DNA from: Bacteroidaceae bacterium
Lineage (GTDB): Bacteria; Bacteroidota; Bacteroidia; Bacteroidales; Bacteroidaceae
Reading direction: 5' to 3'
Assembly (NCBI GenBank): GCA_902362375.1
Contig: CABIVS010000011.1
Location: 124,001 to 188,000, forward strand
DNA length: 64,000 bases
The notes under the pieces were generated by a model, which did no database searches, was not told the origin of the DNA, and saw nothing but the letters and a program-made list of their open reading frames with translations. Made by a program: the position numbers and the translations under genes. Shown here in pieces: positions 1-9,164 of the stretch (position 1 is its first letter; every line of letters begins with the position of its first letter).

Positions 1-1770
1 TCCACTTTTTTTGATATCGATACGGGCTGTTTTGTCTCCACTGATTGTATGGGCACTGTCTATAGAAAAATAGATTTCTGCTGTGTTGGTAACACCATAC
101 TTCCAGTCGCCAAAGTTATCATCGAATTGTCCGTTTATACACCGACGTTTGTAATCGCGTCGACGTTCTCCATAAGAACGTGTATCCAGTGGGAGTGCCT
201 CCACTTTGTCGGCCCATTCTTTCCAGGCTGCGTATAATTCATTCTTTTTTTGAGGATAAGTGGTCGCAAGATCATTTAGCTCTGTCGGATCCGCGTTCAT
301 GTCATATAAGTGAATGGCGTTTTCGTCAAATGATTGCCCTTCGATCACTTTGGTGACTATCTTCCATTTTCCCTCTCTTACAGCAATATTGGCTTCATGC
401 TCCCAGAATGTTTTCCCGCGTTTTGTGTTTTTTCCAATGAAATTCGGTCGGAGACTGACTCCTTGCATCGGAACAATGGTATGTCCTTTATATGTGGTAG
501 GATAGGATGCTTTACCGAAATCTACGCATGTGGCCATGATATCTGTGATATGTCCGTATTCATTAACGAATGAGTTATCGAGCTTTTGGGAGATTCCTTT
601 CGGATAATGAACAATTAGAGGGGTCGCGATTCCACCCTCATTGGTATGGTGTTTATATTCTTTGTAAGGCGTGCTGCTTACATTCGCCCAATTTCTGCGG
701 TAACTTTCGAAAGTATCTTCCTTACCATCTACTGCCTTTCGTTTTCCGCTACTGATAAATTCAGCACAGGCTCCATTATCACTTAGGAACATAATAATTG
801 TATTGTCCAGTTGCCCCTTTTTACGTAGTTCTTCTACAACACGTCCTACTCCTTGATCCATTGCATCAATTTGGGCTGCATAAATAGCCATGCGCATGGC
901 TAATTCTTTTTGTTCTTCCTTTGAAAGGCTATCCCAGGCCGGAACAGCTTCATCGCGTGGAGACATTTGCACGTCTGGAGAAAAGAGTCCCATTTTTTTC
1001 TGGCGTTGGAAACGGGTCTCACGTAGTTGATCCCATCCTGCTTTGTAGACATCCACATATTTATCTATGTCTTTTTGTAGAGCTTGAAGTGGCCAGTGTG
1101 GTGCAGTATATGCCAGATAAAGAAACAAAGGTTTTTCTTCGAATGAATGCTGTTTGATGAATATTGCGGCACTGTCACTGATTGCATGCGTAAAATAGAA
1201 TGTGCCGTCTTTAGGGGAATGAAACTGTTGATTGTTCCGGTTATACTTCATATTGAAATAGTTGGCTGCTCCTCCTACGATACCATAAAATTCATCAAAT
1301 CCCCGTTGGTTGGGCCAATGTTCCTGAACGCCTCCGGAATTTTTTCTTTCGCTACTGACGTGCCATTTACCGCTCATATACGTACTGTAACCTGCACTTT
1401 TTAAAACTTCAGCAATGGTTACACATTCGTTGTTGAGGCATCCCTGGTAGGGAGGACGTTGCATGTTGGCAGTAGTCATCCAGCCCATTCCTGCTTGGTG
1501 TGCGTAAAGACCTGTTAATAGACTGGCACGTGTCGGGCAACTTCTGGCTCCATTATAAAACTGTCGATAACGTAATCCCGCGCTTGCCAATTTATCTAAA
1601 TTCGGCGTTTGTATCTCTCCACCATAACAACCGATGTCCGAGTATCCCATGTCATCCGCCAAAATAAGGATGATGTTCGGACGATTGTCTGTTGTTTGAG
1701 CCTGGCAACAATTGGTCAGAATCTAGGGTAATGCAGGCAAAACTGCCAGATAGATGTTTTTTCTGTTCAT
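1..1770 (-). pseudogene. Sulfatase (Ser-type, S1 family), nonsense-interrupted and cut by window edge
   Basis: Reading leftward from ATG 1768-1770, a signal-peptide-like start (MNRKNIYLAVLPALP) runs into an in-frame TAG at 1723-1725. The same frame then continues open to the window edge. After the stop come the metal-site motif LADDMGYSDIGCYGG and the sulfatase signature SCPTRASLLTG (formylglycine-precursor Ser at 1540-1542), so this is a Ser-type enzyme that would need an anaerobic sulfatase-maturating enzyme. Such periplasmic or surface sulfatases remove sulfate from host glycans. The C-terminal part (about 1-200) extends past the usual sulfatase fold. No good start lies after the stop without losing the export signal: the next ATG falls inside the metal-binding motif. 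A single TGG-to-TAG change would explain it. It is a pseudogene or carries a sequencing error. Family certain; status less so. Confidence 0.85.
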
Positions 1771-1942
1771 TTCCATTTTGTATTAGGTGTGAGTATTTAA
1801 AGTTACCTTGGGATATAGAGAACGGTCGCTAAATTACGTCTCTTTCATGTTTCTCCATTAGAAAAAATGTTCATAGTTTCTGTATTTATGTGTTCCGTCT
1901 TATATTTTTCCCCAATGACATGCAGTATTTCAAGTAAATCAC

Positions 1943-1950
1943 TACTTTTG
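1943..1950 (+). promoter_or_regulatory. Bacteroides -7 box before cvfB-like gene
   Basis: TACTTTTG matches TAnnTTTG and lies 38 bases before the start codon at 1989. No clear -33 TTG is seen at the right distance, so the call is moderate. Confidence 0.45.
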
Positions 1951-1988
1951 TAATAAACCTTGAAAGTATTAATATAATAGATAAGAAT

Positions 1989-2828
1989 ATGAGCATCGAA
2001 TTAGGAAAGTTCAATCAGCTTGAAGTCGTGAAAGAAGTAGATTTCGGCGTATATCTCGATGGTGAGGAAGAAGGTGAGATTTTGTTGCCTACCCGTTATG
2101 TGCCTGAGGACTGTAAGATAGGAGATTTTTTGAATGTGTTTCTCTATCTGGATATGGATGAGAGATTGATTGCTACGACACTGACTCCGTTGGTGCAGGT
2201 AGGTCAGTTTGCTTGTCTGGAAGTCTCCTGGGTAAATCAATATGGAGCTTTTCTGAACTGGGGATTGATGAAAGACCTGTTCGTTCCATTCAGTGAGCAG
2301 AAGATGAAAATGCAGGTTGGGCGGAAATATGTGGTTCATGCGCATTTGGATGAAGAGAGTTATCGTATTGTGGCTTCAGCAAAGGTGGAACGTTATCTGT
2401 CGAAAGAAAAGCCGGAATATGCTCCGGAAGCAGAAGTGAATATCCTTATCTGGCAGAAGACGGATTTGGGCTTTAAAGCGATTATAGATAATAAGTATAG
2501 CGGTTTGCTGTATGAAAATGAAATATTCTGCCCGTTGGAAACAGGGATGGAGATGAAAGCTTTTGTGAAACAGGTGCGTGAAGATGGTAAGGTAGACCTG
2601 ATTCTTCAGAAACCCGGTTTTGAAAAGATTGACGATTTTTCGAAAACGCTGCTCGACTATATCAAAGCGCATGGAGGACGAATCTACTTGAATGATAAAA
2701 GCCCTGCGGAAGATATTTATGACACGTTTAGTGTCAGCAAGAAAACCTTTAAGAAAGGGGTGGGCGACTTGTATAAGAAACGTCTGATTACCTTGCATGA
2801 GGATGGCATTGCTTTGGCGGATTCCTAA
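1989..2828 (+). CDS. S1-like RNA-binding protein, CvfB/YitL family
   Basis: 279 residues, the usual length of the CvfB family. The family has tandem S1-like OB-fold domains (here about residues 1-210) followed by a C-terminal winged-helix domain (about 215-279, ending in the segment with FKKGVGDLYKKRLI). Family members bind RNA and affect expression after transcription; in Bacteroides they are often mislabelled GntR regulators. The repeated Gly-rich strands (FGVYLDGEEEGEILLP, YGAFLNWGLMKDLFVP) are the visible S1-like repeats. The gene stands alone, divergent from the broken sulfatase. Cytoplasmic, no signal peptide. Family confident; target RNAs unknown. Confidence 0.85.
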   Translation: MSIELGKFNQLEVVKEVDFGVYLDGEEEGEILLPTRYVPEDCKIGDFLNVFLYLDMDERLIATTLTPLVQVGQFACLEVSWVNQYGAFLNWGLMKDLFVPFSEQKMKMQVGRKYVVHAHLDEESYRIVASAKVERYLSKEKPEYAPEAEVNILIWQKTDLGFKAIIDNKYSGLLYENEIFCPLETGMEMKAFVKQVREDGKVDLILQKPGFEKIDDFSKTLLDYIKAHGGRIYLNDKSPAEDIYDTFSVSKKTFKKGVGDLYKKRLITLHEDGIALADS

Positions 2829-2868
2829 ACAGAATAGGGATTTCCCTACATACGAATAGAGAGAATCA

Positions 2869-2900
2869 TTGGGGGGGGGAGTTTTCTCACCCTATTTTTG
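2869..2900 (+). promoter_or_regulatory. Promoter with G9 tract in the -33/-7 spacer
   Basis: TTG at 2869-2871, a 21-base spacer and TATTTTTG at 2893-2900 fit the Bacteroides vegetative promoter well. The spacer begins with a run of nine G (2871-2879, the first shared with the -33 box). It drives the DUF4476 gene at 2944. A change in tract length would change spacer length directly. Confidence 0.6.
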
Positions 2901-2943
2901 TGCTATCAGATTAAAGATATAAATAATAAAAACTAGATAAGCT

Positions 2944-3615
2944 ATGCGTAAGATTATAATAAGTTTCTGCATCCTGTTCGCTGCCCTCTCTTTACAAGCG
3001 CAGTCTGTTAACGGAATCCGTATCGATGGCGGGAATACTCCGATTCTTGTTTACTTGGGAGGGAACCAGATATGTTTACCCACTACTACCTGCTTTATAG
3101 CCAATTTAAATCCCGGACATTATACTATTGAAGTGTTTGCCACCCGCTTTACCCGTGCGGGAGAGCGAGTATGGAAAGGAGAAAAATTATATAAAGATTT
3201 CGTTTATTTTGATGGGAGAGGAGTGAAAGAAATATGGGTGGACGGACGTGATAACATACGCCCGGAAAGACCCGGCCGTCCAGACCAGGGAGAACATCGT
3301 CCGGGATATGGTCATAACAGGGTGATGAACGATCAGCTCTTCCAAACGTTTTATAAAGAGATGAAGAATGAGCCTTTTAAAGATGATCGTATGAAGTTGC
3401 TCAATGCTGCATTGGCTGGTTCTGATTTCACATCTGCCCAATGTCTCCAACTGACCAAACTGTATACATTCGACGATGACCGGATGGAGATTATGAAGAT
3501 CATGTATCCCCGGATTGTAGATAAGGAAGCTTTCTTTACGGTGATTAATACCCTGACATTTAGCTCCAGCAAGGAAAAGATGAAGGATTTTATGATAGGG
3601 TACGGTAAACGTTGA
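2944..3615 (+). CDS. Secreted DUF4476 domain protein
   Basis: 223 residues. A Sec signal peptide ends near AQS (about residues 1-20). Residues 20-90 form a beta-rich domain, followed by a Pro/Arg/Gly-rich linker (about 100-122). The C-terminal 95 residues match the DUF4476 pattern: F...EMKNEPFKDDRMKLLNAAL, TSAQCLQLTKLYTFDDDRMEIMK and a final FSSSKEKMKDF. The family is common and uncharacterised in Bacteroidetes. The next gene starts 94 bases on in the same direction and may be co-transcribed. Function unknown; location periplasm or surface. Confidence 0.75.
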   Translation: MRKIIISFCILFAALSLQAQSVNGIRIDGGNTPILVYLGGNQICLPTTTCFIANLNPGHYTIEVFATRFTRAGERVWKGEKLYKDFVYFDGRGVKEIWVDGRDNIRPERPGRPDQGEHRPGYGHNRVMNDQLFQTFYKEMKNEPFKDDRMKLLNAALAGSDFTSAQCLQLTKLYTFDDDRMEIMKIMYPRIVDKEAFFTVINTLTFSSSKEKMKDFMIGYGKR

Positions 3616-3709
3616 TACTATTAGCCTAAAGAGATGTAGCATATAGAGATGAGATGCGTAAGTTTATTGAGGAATATCATCAGAATAATAAATGATAGGA
3701 GATTGAATT

Positions 3710-5056
3710 ATGAAACGAATACTGTTTTTACTCTTTGCTGTCGGTCTGACTGCCAATATGACCGTAATGGCTGGAATGAGCACTAGCAAGGTACGTAAGG
3801 AGACGCGTTTTCTTACCGATAAGATGGCATATGAATTGAGCTTGAGTACACAGCAATATAATGATGCGTATGAGATTAATTACGACTTTATTTATTCTGT
3901 CCGTAATATCATGGATTACGTAGCACGTGGTTACGAATGGGCATTGGATGATTATTATGAAGCGCTGGATATCCGTAACGACGATCTTCGTTGGGTATTG
4001 AGTGATGCACAGTATCGCCGGTTCCTCGATGCCGAGTATTTCTATCGGCCGATCTACGTAACCGGAGGGAAATGGAGTTTCAGGGTTTATGTCAATTACC
4101 CGAATCGTAGTTTGTTTTATTTTGGTGTGCCTTACCATTACCGTACTTATTGTGGAGCACATTATCGTCCGCACTTTCACCATGTGAGTTATTATCGGGG
4201 CAGATATACTAATTTCAACCATTATTCTGCACCGCATCGGGTGAGAGATCAGCGAGTATTCCACTCGTATCGTCGTTCGGATTTCGGTTCTGTCCGGTTC
4301 CGTCCGAATACTTCCACTCGTCCGCATAATGCACCGACACGTCCGGGTAATTCTTCCCGTCCGGGTTCATCGACAACACGTCCTGGTACATCTCGCCCAA
4401 GTACCTCTACTCGCCCTGATGCTTCTACTCGCCTCGGAACGACAACAAGACCTGGTACGTCGACACGTCCCCGTCCGGAATCTGGAGCAGATCGGCCTTC
4501 GACTTCTGTCAGACCATCTACACCGTCCGGAAGTGGAAGACCTGGTAACAATGTTGCTCCTGATAAAAATGGGAATACGAATAGAGTAGAAAGTGATCGT
4601 AATTCTGGTCGTCGTCCGGAAACGGGTTCCGGTTCTTCAAGCTCTAATCGCAGACCAACAAGCGGAAGTTCAACTAGTTCCAGTTCCTCCAATCGTGAAA
4701 GTGGAAAAACAAGTAGCAGTTCGAGAGAAAGTTCAAGTAGACGAAACGATAGTAGTTCCTATAATAGAAATAACAGCTCCGATAGAAATAACAGCTCTTC
4801 CAGTTCCAGCCGTAGTAGCTCCAGTCGCAGTGATTCTGGTCGCAGCAGCGGTAGTACGACCAGTCGTAGCAGCAGTACCACTTCTAACCGGAGTAGCGGT
4901 AGCTCGAGTTCTACTCGAAGCAACGGTAGCTCTACCCGGAGCAATGTCTCTAGCGGACAAACAGAAAGACGCTCTTCTTCCGGAAGTACGAGAAGCAATA
5001 GCACTAAAAGCTCTTCCCGTTCCTCTGAAAGAAACAGCAGCAGTTCAAGAAGATAA
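3710..5056 (+). CDS. Secreted protein with long Ser/Arg/Thr-rich low-complexity tail
   Basis: 448 residues. Signal peptide about 1-21 (MKRILFLLFAVGLTANMTVMA). Residues 23-165 look folded, with a helical segment (DKMAYELSLSTQQYNDAYEI) and a Tyr/His-rich stretch. From about residue 190 to the end the protein is a disordered tail, first TRPG/STRP repeats, then Ser/Arg/Asn runs. The start has a good AGGAG-like site (taggaga) before it. It follows the DUF4476 gene by 94 bases. I do not recognise a function. The basic, repetitive tail could bind an acidic envelope polymer or nucleic acid, but that is inference. Repetitive DNA at 4310-5050 may vary in length between strains. Confidence 0.75.
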   Translation: MKRILFLLFAVGLTANMTVMAGMSTSKVRKETRFLTDKMAYELSLSTQQYNDAYEINYDFIYSVRNIMDYVARGYEWALDDYYEALDIRNDDLRWVLSDAQYRRFLDAEYFYRPIYVTGGKWSFRVYVNYPNRSLFYFGVPYHYRTYCGAHYRPHFHHVSYYRGRYTNFNHYSAPHRVRDQRVFHSYRRSDFGSVRFRPNTSTRPHNAPTRPGNSSRPGSSTTRPGTSRPSTSTRPDASTRLGTTTRPGTSTRPRPESGADRPSTSVRPSTPSGSGRPGNNVAPDKNGNTNRVESDRNSGRRPETGSGSSSSNRRPTSGSSTSSSSSNRESGKTSSSSRESSSRRNDSSSYNRNNSSDRNNSSSSSSRSSSSRSDSGRSSGSTTSRSSSTTSNRSSGSSSSTRSNGSSTRSNVSSGQTERRSSSGSTRSNSTKSSSRSSERNSSSSRR

Positions 5057-5086
5057 CCTATTCCTTTATTATTTATATCAATCTCA

Positions 5087-7036
5087 TTACTCCTCAGCGG
5101 AAGGAGAACTAGACTCCGGGTTTTCACCGGCTAGACTATTCCGGGCAGCGCCCGTAACTTGGATATCGGGGCGGATACTATCCGCCTCGATTTCACTTAT
5201 TATTCCTTTCTGTGCAAGCCGCTTGGCAATCAACTTATAATAGCCTTCCATATTCTCCTTTAACTGTCCGCCTTCTGCAAAAGAGCTGCGGAAATGCTTG
5301 GGCTTCGGGATAATGGAAGCCAGGAAAATGCTTTCTTCCGTGTTCAGTTGTGAAGGGCGTTTATTGAAATAATAAGTAGAAGCTTCCTGAATACCATAAA
5401 CGAGCGGTCCCCATTCAACAATGTTCAGATATACTTCGTACATGCGTTCTTTAGAAGTTAATCTTTCATTTTCTATTAGCCATACAATCAATGCCTCTTC
5501 CAGTTTACGTGCAAAGTTCTTATTACGGTTCAGGAATACATTCTTTACGAGTTGCATGGTGATCGTGCTTCCTCCACGTGCAAAGCGTTTCACTTGCAGG
5601 TCGTAAATCAATGCTTCCCGTAGGGCGTCGGGCAGGAAACCGCGATGGTAAAAGAATGCTCCGTCTTCACTTTGCATAACGGACATTCTTAGGATGGGGG
5701 AAATGCTATCCAATGGTGTAAAGTGTTCGCACGAAGGGCCAATGGGAAAAGTCCGCACTGGTATTCCATTCTCATAAGCTGTATAAATGAACTCGCCGGA
5801 CATTTTGGAGAGTGAAGTGGCCCCATAGCTTGTGATGCGGAAGTCTTTCTCTTTCAGTTCGGATTCCAGTTTGAGACTATCCAGTTGTGCAAAATCAATA
5901 TCTAATAGAAAATGATAGGCCAACTCGCCACTTGTCTTGATGCCTTCCAGATTGCTGAATAATCCTTTGGGGAGAGAGCTGAACAGATCATCTGCCGGAA
6001 ACCAGGATTTGTTGACCGCAGCAGTGAAATGCCAGTTTCCTTTCTCTTTCTCGGCTCGCAAATAAGGATGAAACTGGAGTTTGTTGAAATCAACAATGGT
6101 CGTACTATCCAGTTCGAGTGAGTGCCCGCTGATGTTCATCTCGTAACAGAGTTGTCCACGATCGAGATGAATTACTTCAGGAGAGAGGGCTTTATGAAAT
6201 ACGTCAAGTCCGTTCACTCTCGCTTTTCCTTTGAGGAGCAGTTGATTGGATGCACGCTTATCTTTAGTCATATTATAAGATAGGGTGTCGAAAGTGACTT
6301 CTGCTCCAAAACGGCGGGTAATATAAGGTAGTGAGATTTTTCTTTTTTCCGGGGCAAAGAGAGATGCTTTTAATGTATAGTCTCTTCTGTTCACTTCGCC
6401 TGCCGTTTCCCATAGTTGTTGAGGCAGTGTATCTTCTTTTATCTGAATGGTTGATTGGAAATGATTGTTCTCAATAATAAAAGAAGGAATGTTGATTGCA
6501 ACGAAATTACTATCTTTACGTTCGGTTATATTGATTTGACTGAGTTGCCCGTTTTCAGGCAGGAAACCGTAAATGAGGTTTAATATCCGGTCAATACGGT
6601 TGGCATAGTCACTTTCTATGACAGGTTGGGGGGCTGCTTCTTGTTGCCGTTTAAAGAACAGGAAATCGTAGTTAGCTATGCTGTCATGCTTGATGAAGTT
6701 GATTGCCAGCCCGTTCATAAGTACATTCCGTACTTCGATTTCTCCTTTTAGCAATTCCCAAAAACTTAGTTTTACATTGACGGATTGTAATGTCAGGAGG
6801 GTATCCCGTTGGTTGGGAACAATAGAAAGTCCTTGTAAAGCCACTTCATTGCAGCCTTTCATTCGTAACTCCTGATAGTGAATTTGCAGATCGTATGTTT
6901 GTTCGGCACGTGTAGTTCGTTTGTCAACGATATGGCATAAAATGACATTGCGGAATGCAAAGAGACAAATGAGGCTGGTAAGCAAGATACCGATAGCCGA
7001 TAGAATGATAATTCTTTTTTTGCTGGACGTTTCCAT
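5087..7036 (-). CDS. Membrane-anchored GT51 peptidoglycan transglycosylase with AsmA-like N-terminal region
   Basis: 649 residues. One membrane helix near residues 8-30 (IIILSAIGILLTSLICLFAF). About residues 35-430 are beta-rich and resemble AsmA-type repeats. The GT51 domain follows at about 445-610, with the family motifs in order: EDGAFFYHRGF (catalytic Glu), GGSTITMQLVKN, RKLEEAL and KERMYEVYLN. GT51 enzymes polymerise lipid II into glycan strands on the outer face of the inner membrane. There is no transpeptidase domain, so it is monofunctional in chemistry although more than twice the length of MtgA. It converges with the Ser-rich gene (30-base gap). The start is followed upstream by a -7 box at 7065-7072. 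Confidence 0.85.
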   Translation of the reverse strand: METSSKKRIIILSAIGILLTSLICLFAFRNVILCHIVDKRTTRAEQTYDLQIHYQELRMKGCNEVALQGLSIVPNQRDTLLTLQSVNVKLSFWELLKGEIEVRNVLMNGLAINFIKHDSIANYDFLFFKRQQEAAPQPVIESDYANRIDRILNLIYGFLPENGQLSQINITERKDSNFVAINIPSFIIENNHFQSTIQIKEDTLPQQLWETAGEVNRRDYTLKASLFAPEKRKISLPYITRRFGAEVTFDTLSYNMTKDKRASNQLLLKGKARVNGLDVFHKALSPEVIHLDRGQLCYEMNISGHSLELDSTTIVDFNKLQFHPYLRAEKEKGNWHFTAAVNKSWFPADDLFSSLPKGLFSNLEGIKTSGELAYHFLLDIDFAQLDSLKLESELKEKDFRITSYGATSLSKMSGEFIYTAYENGIPVRTFPIGPSCEHFTPLDSISPILRMSVMQSEDGAFFYHRGFLPDALREALIYDLQVKRFARGGSTITMQLVKNVFLNRNKNFARKLEEALIVWLIENERLTSKERMYEVYLNIVEWGPLVYGIQEASTYYFNKRPSQLNTEESIFLASIIPKPKHFRSSFAEGGQLKENMEGYYKLIAKRLAQKGIISEIEADSIRPDIQVTGAARNSLAGENPESSSPSAEE

Positions 7037-7064
7037 CTTCTTTTTCTTGATGTGATAATCGCTG

Positions 7065-7072
7065 CAAAGGTA
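7065..7072 (-). promoter_or_regulatory. -7 box for the GT51 gene
   Basis: On the minus strand TACCTTTG matches TAnnTTTG, 28 bases before the start codon. No clear -33 element. Confidence 0.45.
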
Positions 7073-7396
7073 GATAATAATTCGGGCAACAGGCGGAGTA
7101 TTTTCCTCTTTTTTAGAGTTATATCCATCAGTAGAAAAAAGAAAATACGAAAAAATGGTTGGTTGTTCGCTTTTGAGCGTACAACTGTCCGTTTTCGTAC
7201 ACCGCTCTGTTTAGTGATTCCGTTGATTATTAGTTGGTTATCTTTTTGGCACGCTCGTTGCATCTCTATAGTCGCAAGCGGACAACAAAGAAAAATGAGA
7301 AAAACTTCAGAAGGTTGCAACCGTTTGAGACGCTTGATCCGTCTAATAAACAGAAGAATAAAAACAGAATGTTGAACAAATAAAAAATATACAATT
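7073..7396. other. Intergenic region between divergent genes
   Basis: 324 bases between the GT51 promoter and the DUF3836 gene. I see no gene, strong promoter box or structured RNA. It probably holds the promoter and leader of the downstream gene. Confidence 0.5.
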
Positions 7397-7912
7397 ATGA
7401 AGACTACAGTATTATTCAGAATGATCGTTTTAGTTGCTATGGTATTTGCAGGAATCGCTAATGCAACAGTGAAGGCACAGGGTAATAACTTCATTACTAA
7501 TGAAGAAAAAGTAGATGATCTCGTAGTATCGAAAGTGATTTACAGACTCGATGGTTCTCTCTATCGCCACATGAAATATGATTTTACTTATGACGATCAG
7601 AAGAGAATATCCTCCAAAGAAGCTTTCAAATGGGATGCTTCTATTGAAAAATGGATACCGTACTTCAAGATTGATTATACTTATTCATCTAATGAAATCA
7701 CTTTGGTATACGCACGTTGGAATGACTCTCACAGAGCTTACGACGCATCTGTTGAAAAGAGTGTTTATGAACTGAACGACGCTAATATGCCGGTTGCTTA
7801 TATGAACTACAAATGGAATGATAAATGGATTGAAGAATCCGGTTCCAGCTGGGCTATGAATGTGTCTGTTCCGGCAACTAATGAAGCAACTCTGCTGACT
7901 GCCAGCAGATAA
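7397..7912 (+). CDS. Secreted DUF3836-like protein
   Basis: 171 residues with a Sec signal peptide (about 1-28, ending ATVKAQ). The mature part repeats a pattern of short beta strands with conserved Tyr/Trp (YRLDGSLYRHMKYDFTY, WIPYFKIDYTYSS), as in the DUF3836 family of Bacteroides. Function unknown. Monocistronic: hairpin terminators follow at 7922-7950 and 7968-8001. The family call rests on recalled pattern, not a search. Confidence 0.65.
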   Translation: MKTTVLFRMIVLVAMVFAGIANATVKAQGNNFITNEEKVDDLVVSKVIYRLDGSLYRHMKYDFTYDDQKRISSKEAFKWDASIEKWIPYFKIDYTYSSNEITLVYARWNDSHRAYDASVEKSVYELNDANMPVAYMNYKWNDKWIEESGSSWAMNVSVPATNEATLLTASR

Positions 7913-7921
7913 AAATAAATC

Positions 7922-7950
7922 GGAGTTGTGAAACTCCTTCTCTCTCTTTT
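7922..7950 (+). terminator. Terminator of the DUF3836 gene
   Basis: GGAGTT/AACTCC stem with a four-base loop followed by a pyrimidine run ending TTTT. Confidence 0.6.
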
Positions 7951-7967
7951 AATTTAACTACATTAAA

Positions 7968-8001
7968 AACGGTGGATTTCCTTATGGGATAATCCACCGT
8001 T
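7968..8001. terminator. Bidirectional terminator between DUF3836 gene and msrAB
   Basis: Arms AACGGTGGATT (7968-7978) and AATCCACCGTT (7991-8001) pair perfectly over 11 bases. It lies between convergent genes. Confidence 0.7.
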
Positions 8002-8050
8002 CTGTTTATCTGATGAACAGTTATGATTAGCTTTTGTAACTCTTCAATAT

Positions 8051-9079
8051 TTATTTAACGAGTGGTAGATATTCTCCATAACCTTCCTCTTTCATTTTAT
8101 CTTTCGGGATAAAACGAAGTGAAGCGCTATTGATGCAATAACGTAATCCACCTTTCTCTTTCGGCCCATCTGTGAATACGTGTCCCAAATGAGCATCTCC
8201 GGTTTTACTGCGTACTTCCGTACGTATCATGCCGTGCGAAGTATCTTTCTTTTCTGCGATCAGATCTTTTTGAATTGGTTGGGAAAAGCTTGGCCACCCG
8301 CAACCTGAATCGAACTTGTCAGTAGAAACAAACAGAGGTTCTCCGGTAGTAATATCTACATAAATGCCGGGACGATGCTCATTCCAGTATTCATTGTGGA
8401 AAGCTGGTTCGGTGGCATTCTTTTGGGTTACGGCATATTGTTCCGCCGAGAGTTTCTTACGAAGGGTTGCATCATCCGCTTTTTGATACACTTTAGCTTT
8501 CGGCGCATTCGCTTTGCGTGCCATTTCGAATAAAGCAGGATTGATATGGCAGTATCCACCCGGATTTTTATCCAGATAGTCCTGGTGGTAAGTCTCTGCC
8601 GGATAGAAATTAGTCAATGGCTTTACTTCTAGGACAATAGGAGTTTTATATTGTGCGGATAATAATTGAATTGCCTGCTTGATGACAGGGAGATCTTCTT
8701 TATCTACATAATAAATTCCGGTTCTATACTGTGTTCCCCGGTCATTACCTTGCCGGTTGAGGCTGGTAGGATCTATTGTCTTGAAATATAGATCGAGCAG
8801 TAAATTCAAATCTACCGTTTTCGGATCATAAACCACCTTTACTGTTTCGGCAGCATTGGTTTTTCCGGAACAGACCTGTTCATAACTCGGATTGGCAACA
8901 TTACTGTTGGCATATCCTACCTGAGTACTTTCTACTCCTCGAATTTGTTTCAGGAAATGTTCTGTTCCCCAGAAACATCCTCCCGCAAAATAGATTTCTG
9001 CTTGATTCTTCATTGGTTTAGCAACTCCTAAAAATATATTACTAATCATTATAATCACTATGACGATAAAATACTTCAT
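8051..9079 (-). CDS. msrAB: Exported bifunctional methionine sulfoxide reductase MsrA-MsrB
   Basis: 342 residues. A signal peptide or membrane anchor covers about 1-21. MsrA domain about 25-185 with the catalytic GCFWGTEH motif and the family segment [18 protein letters not shown]. MsrB domain about 200-335 with [11 protein letters not shown], the HLGHVF motif and the catalytic Cys in [11 protein letters not shown]. The fused enzyme reduces both S- and R-methionine sulfoxide in proteins; the export signal places it in the periplasm, where it would repair oxidised envelope proteins. It is the distal gene after the efflux operon on the same strand, 85 bases behind the TolC-like gene, with a hairpin abutting its start (9080-9120). 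Confidence 0.93.
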   Translation of the reverse strand: MKYFIVIVIIMISNIFLGVAKPMKNQAEIYFAGGCFWGTEHFLKQIRGVESTQVGYANSNVANPSYEQVCSGKTNAAETVKVVYDPKTVDLNLLLDLYFKTIDPTSLNRQGNDRGTQYRTGIYYVDKEDLPVIKQAIQLLSAQYKTPIVLEVKPLTNFYPAETYHQDYLDKNPGGYCHINPALFEMARKANAPKAKVYQKADDATLRKKLSAEQYAVTQKNATEPAFHNEYWNEHRPGIYVDITTGEPLFVSTDKFDSGCGWPSFSQPIQKDLIAEKKDTSHGMIRTEVRSKTGDAHLGHVFTDGPKEKGGLRYCINSASLRFIPKDKMKEEGYGEYLPLVK

Positions 9080-9120
9080 ATCCGTTAGTTCTTTCTATAA
9101 TAACGAATGAACCAACGGAT
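9080..9120 (-). promoter_or_regulatory. Leader hairpin abutting the msrAB start codon
   Basis: ATCCGTTAGTTC (9080-9091) pairs with GAACCAACGGAT (9109-9120), one mismatch, loop of 17. In the minus-strand transcript the arm next to the ATG carries the ribosome-binding region. It may terminate the upstream operon or gate translation. Confidence 0.4.
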
Positions 9121-9164
9121 ATGTTTTAAGGAACTACTATACTAAACTCAACTTTATTTCTTTT

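Noticed and set aside
1..1404. Short plus-strand frames over the sulfatase
   Set aside because: They are antisense shadows of a clear sulfatase frame.
3728..5240. Several long open frames on both strands over the Ser/Arg-rich gene
   Set aside because: They are read-through frames of repetitive TCn/AGn codons; they have no signal, domain or ribosome site and overlap the real gene fully.
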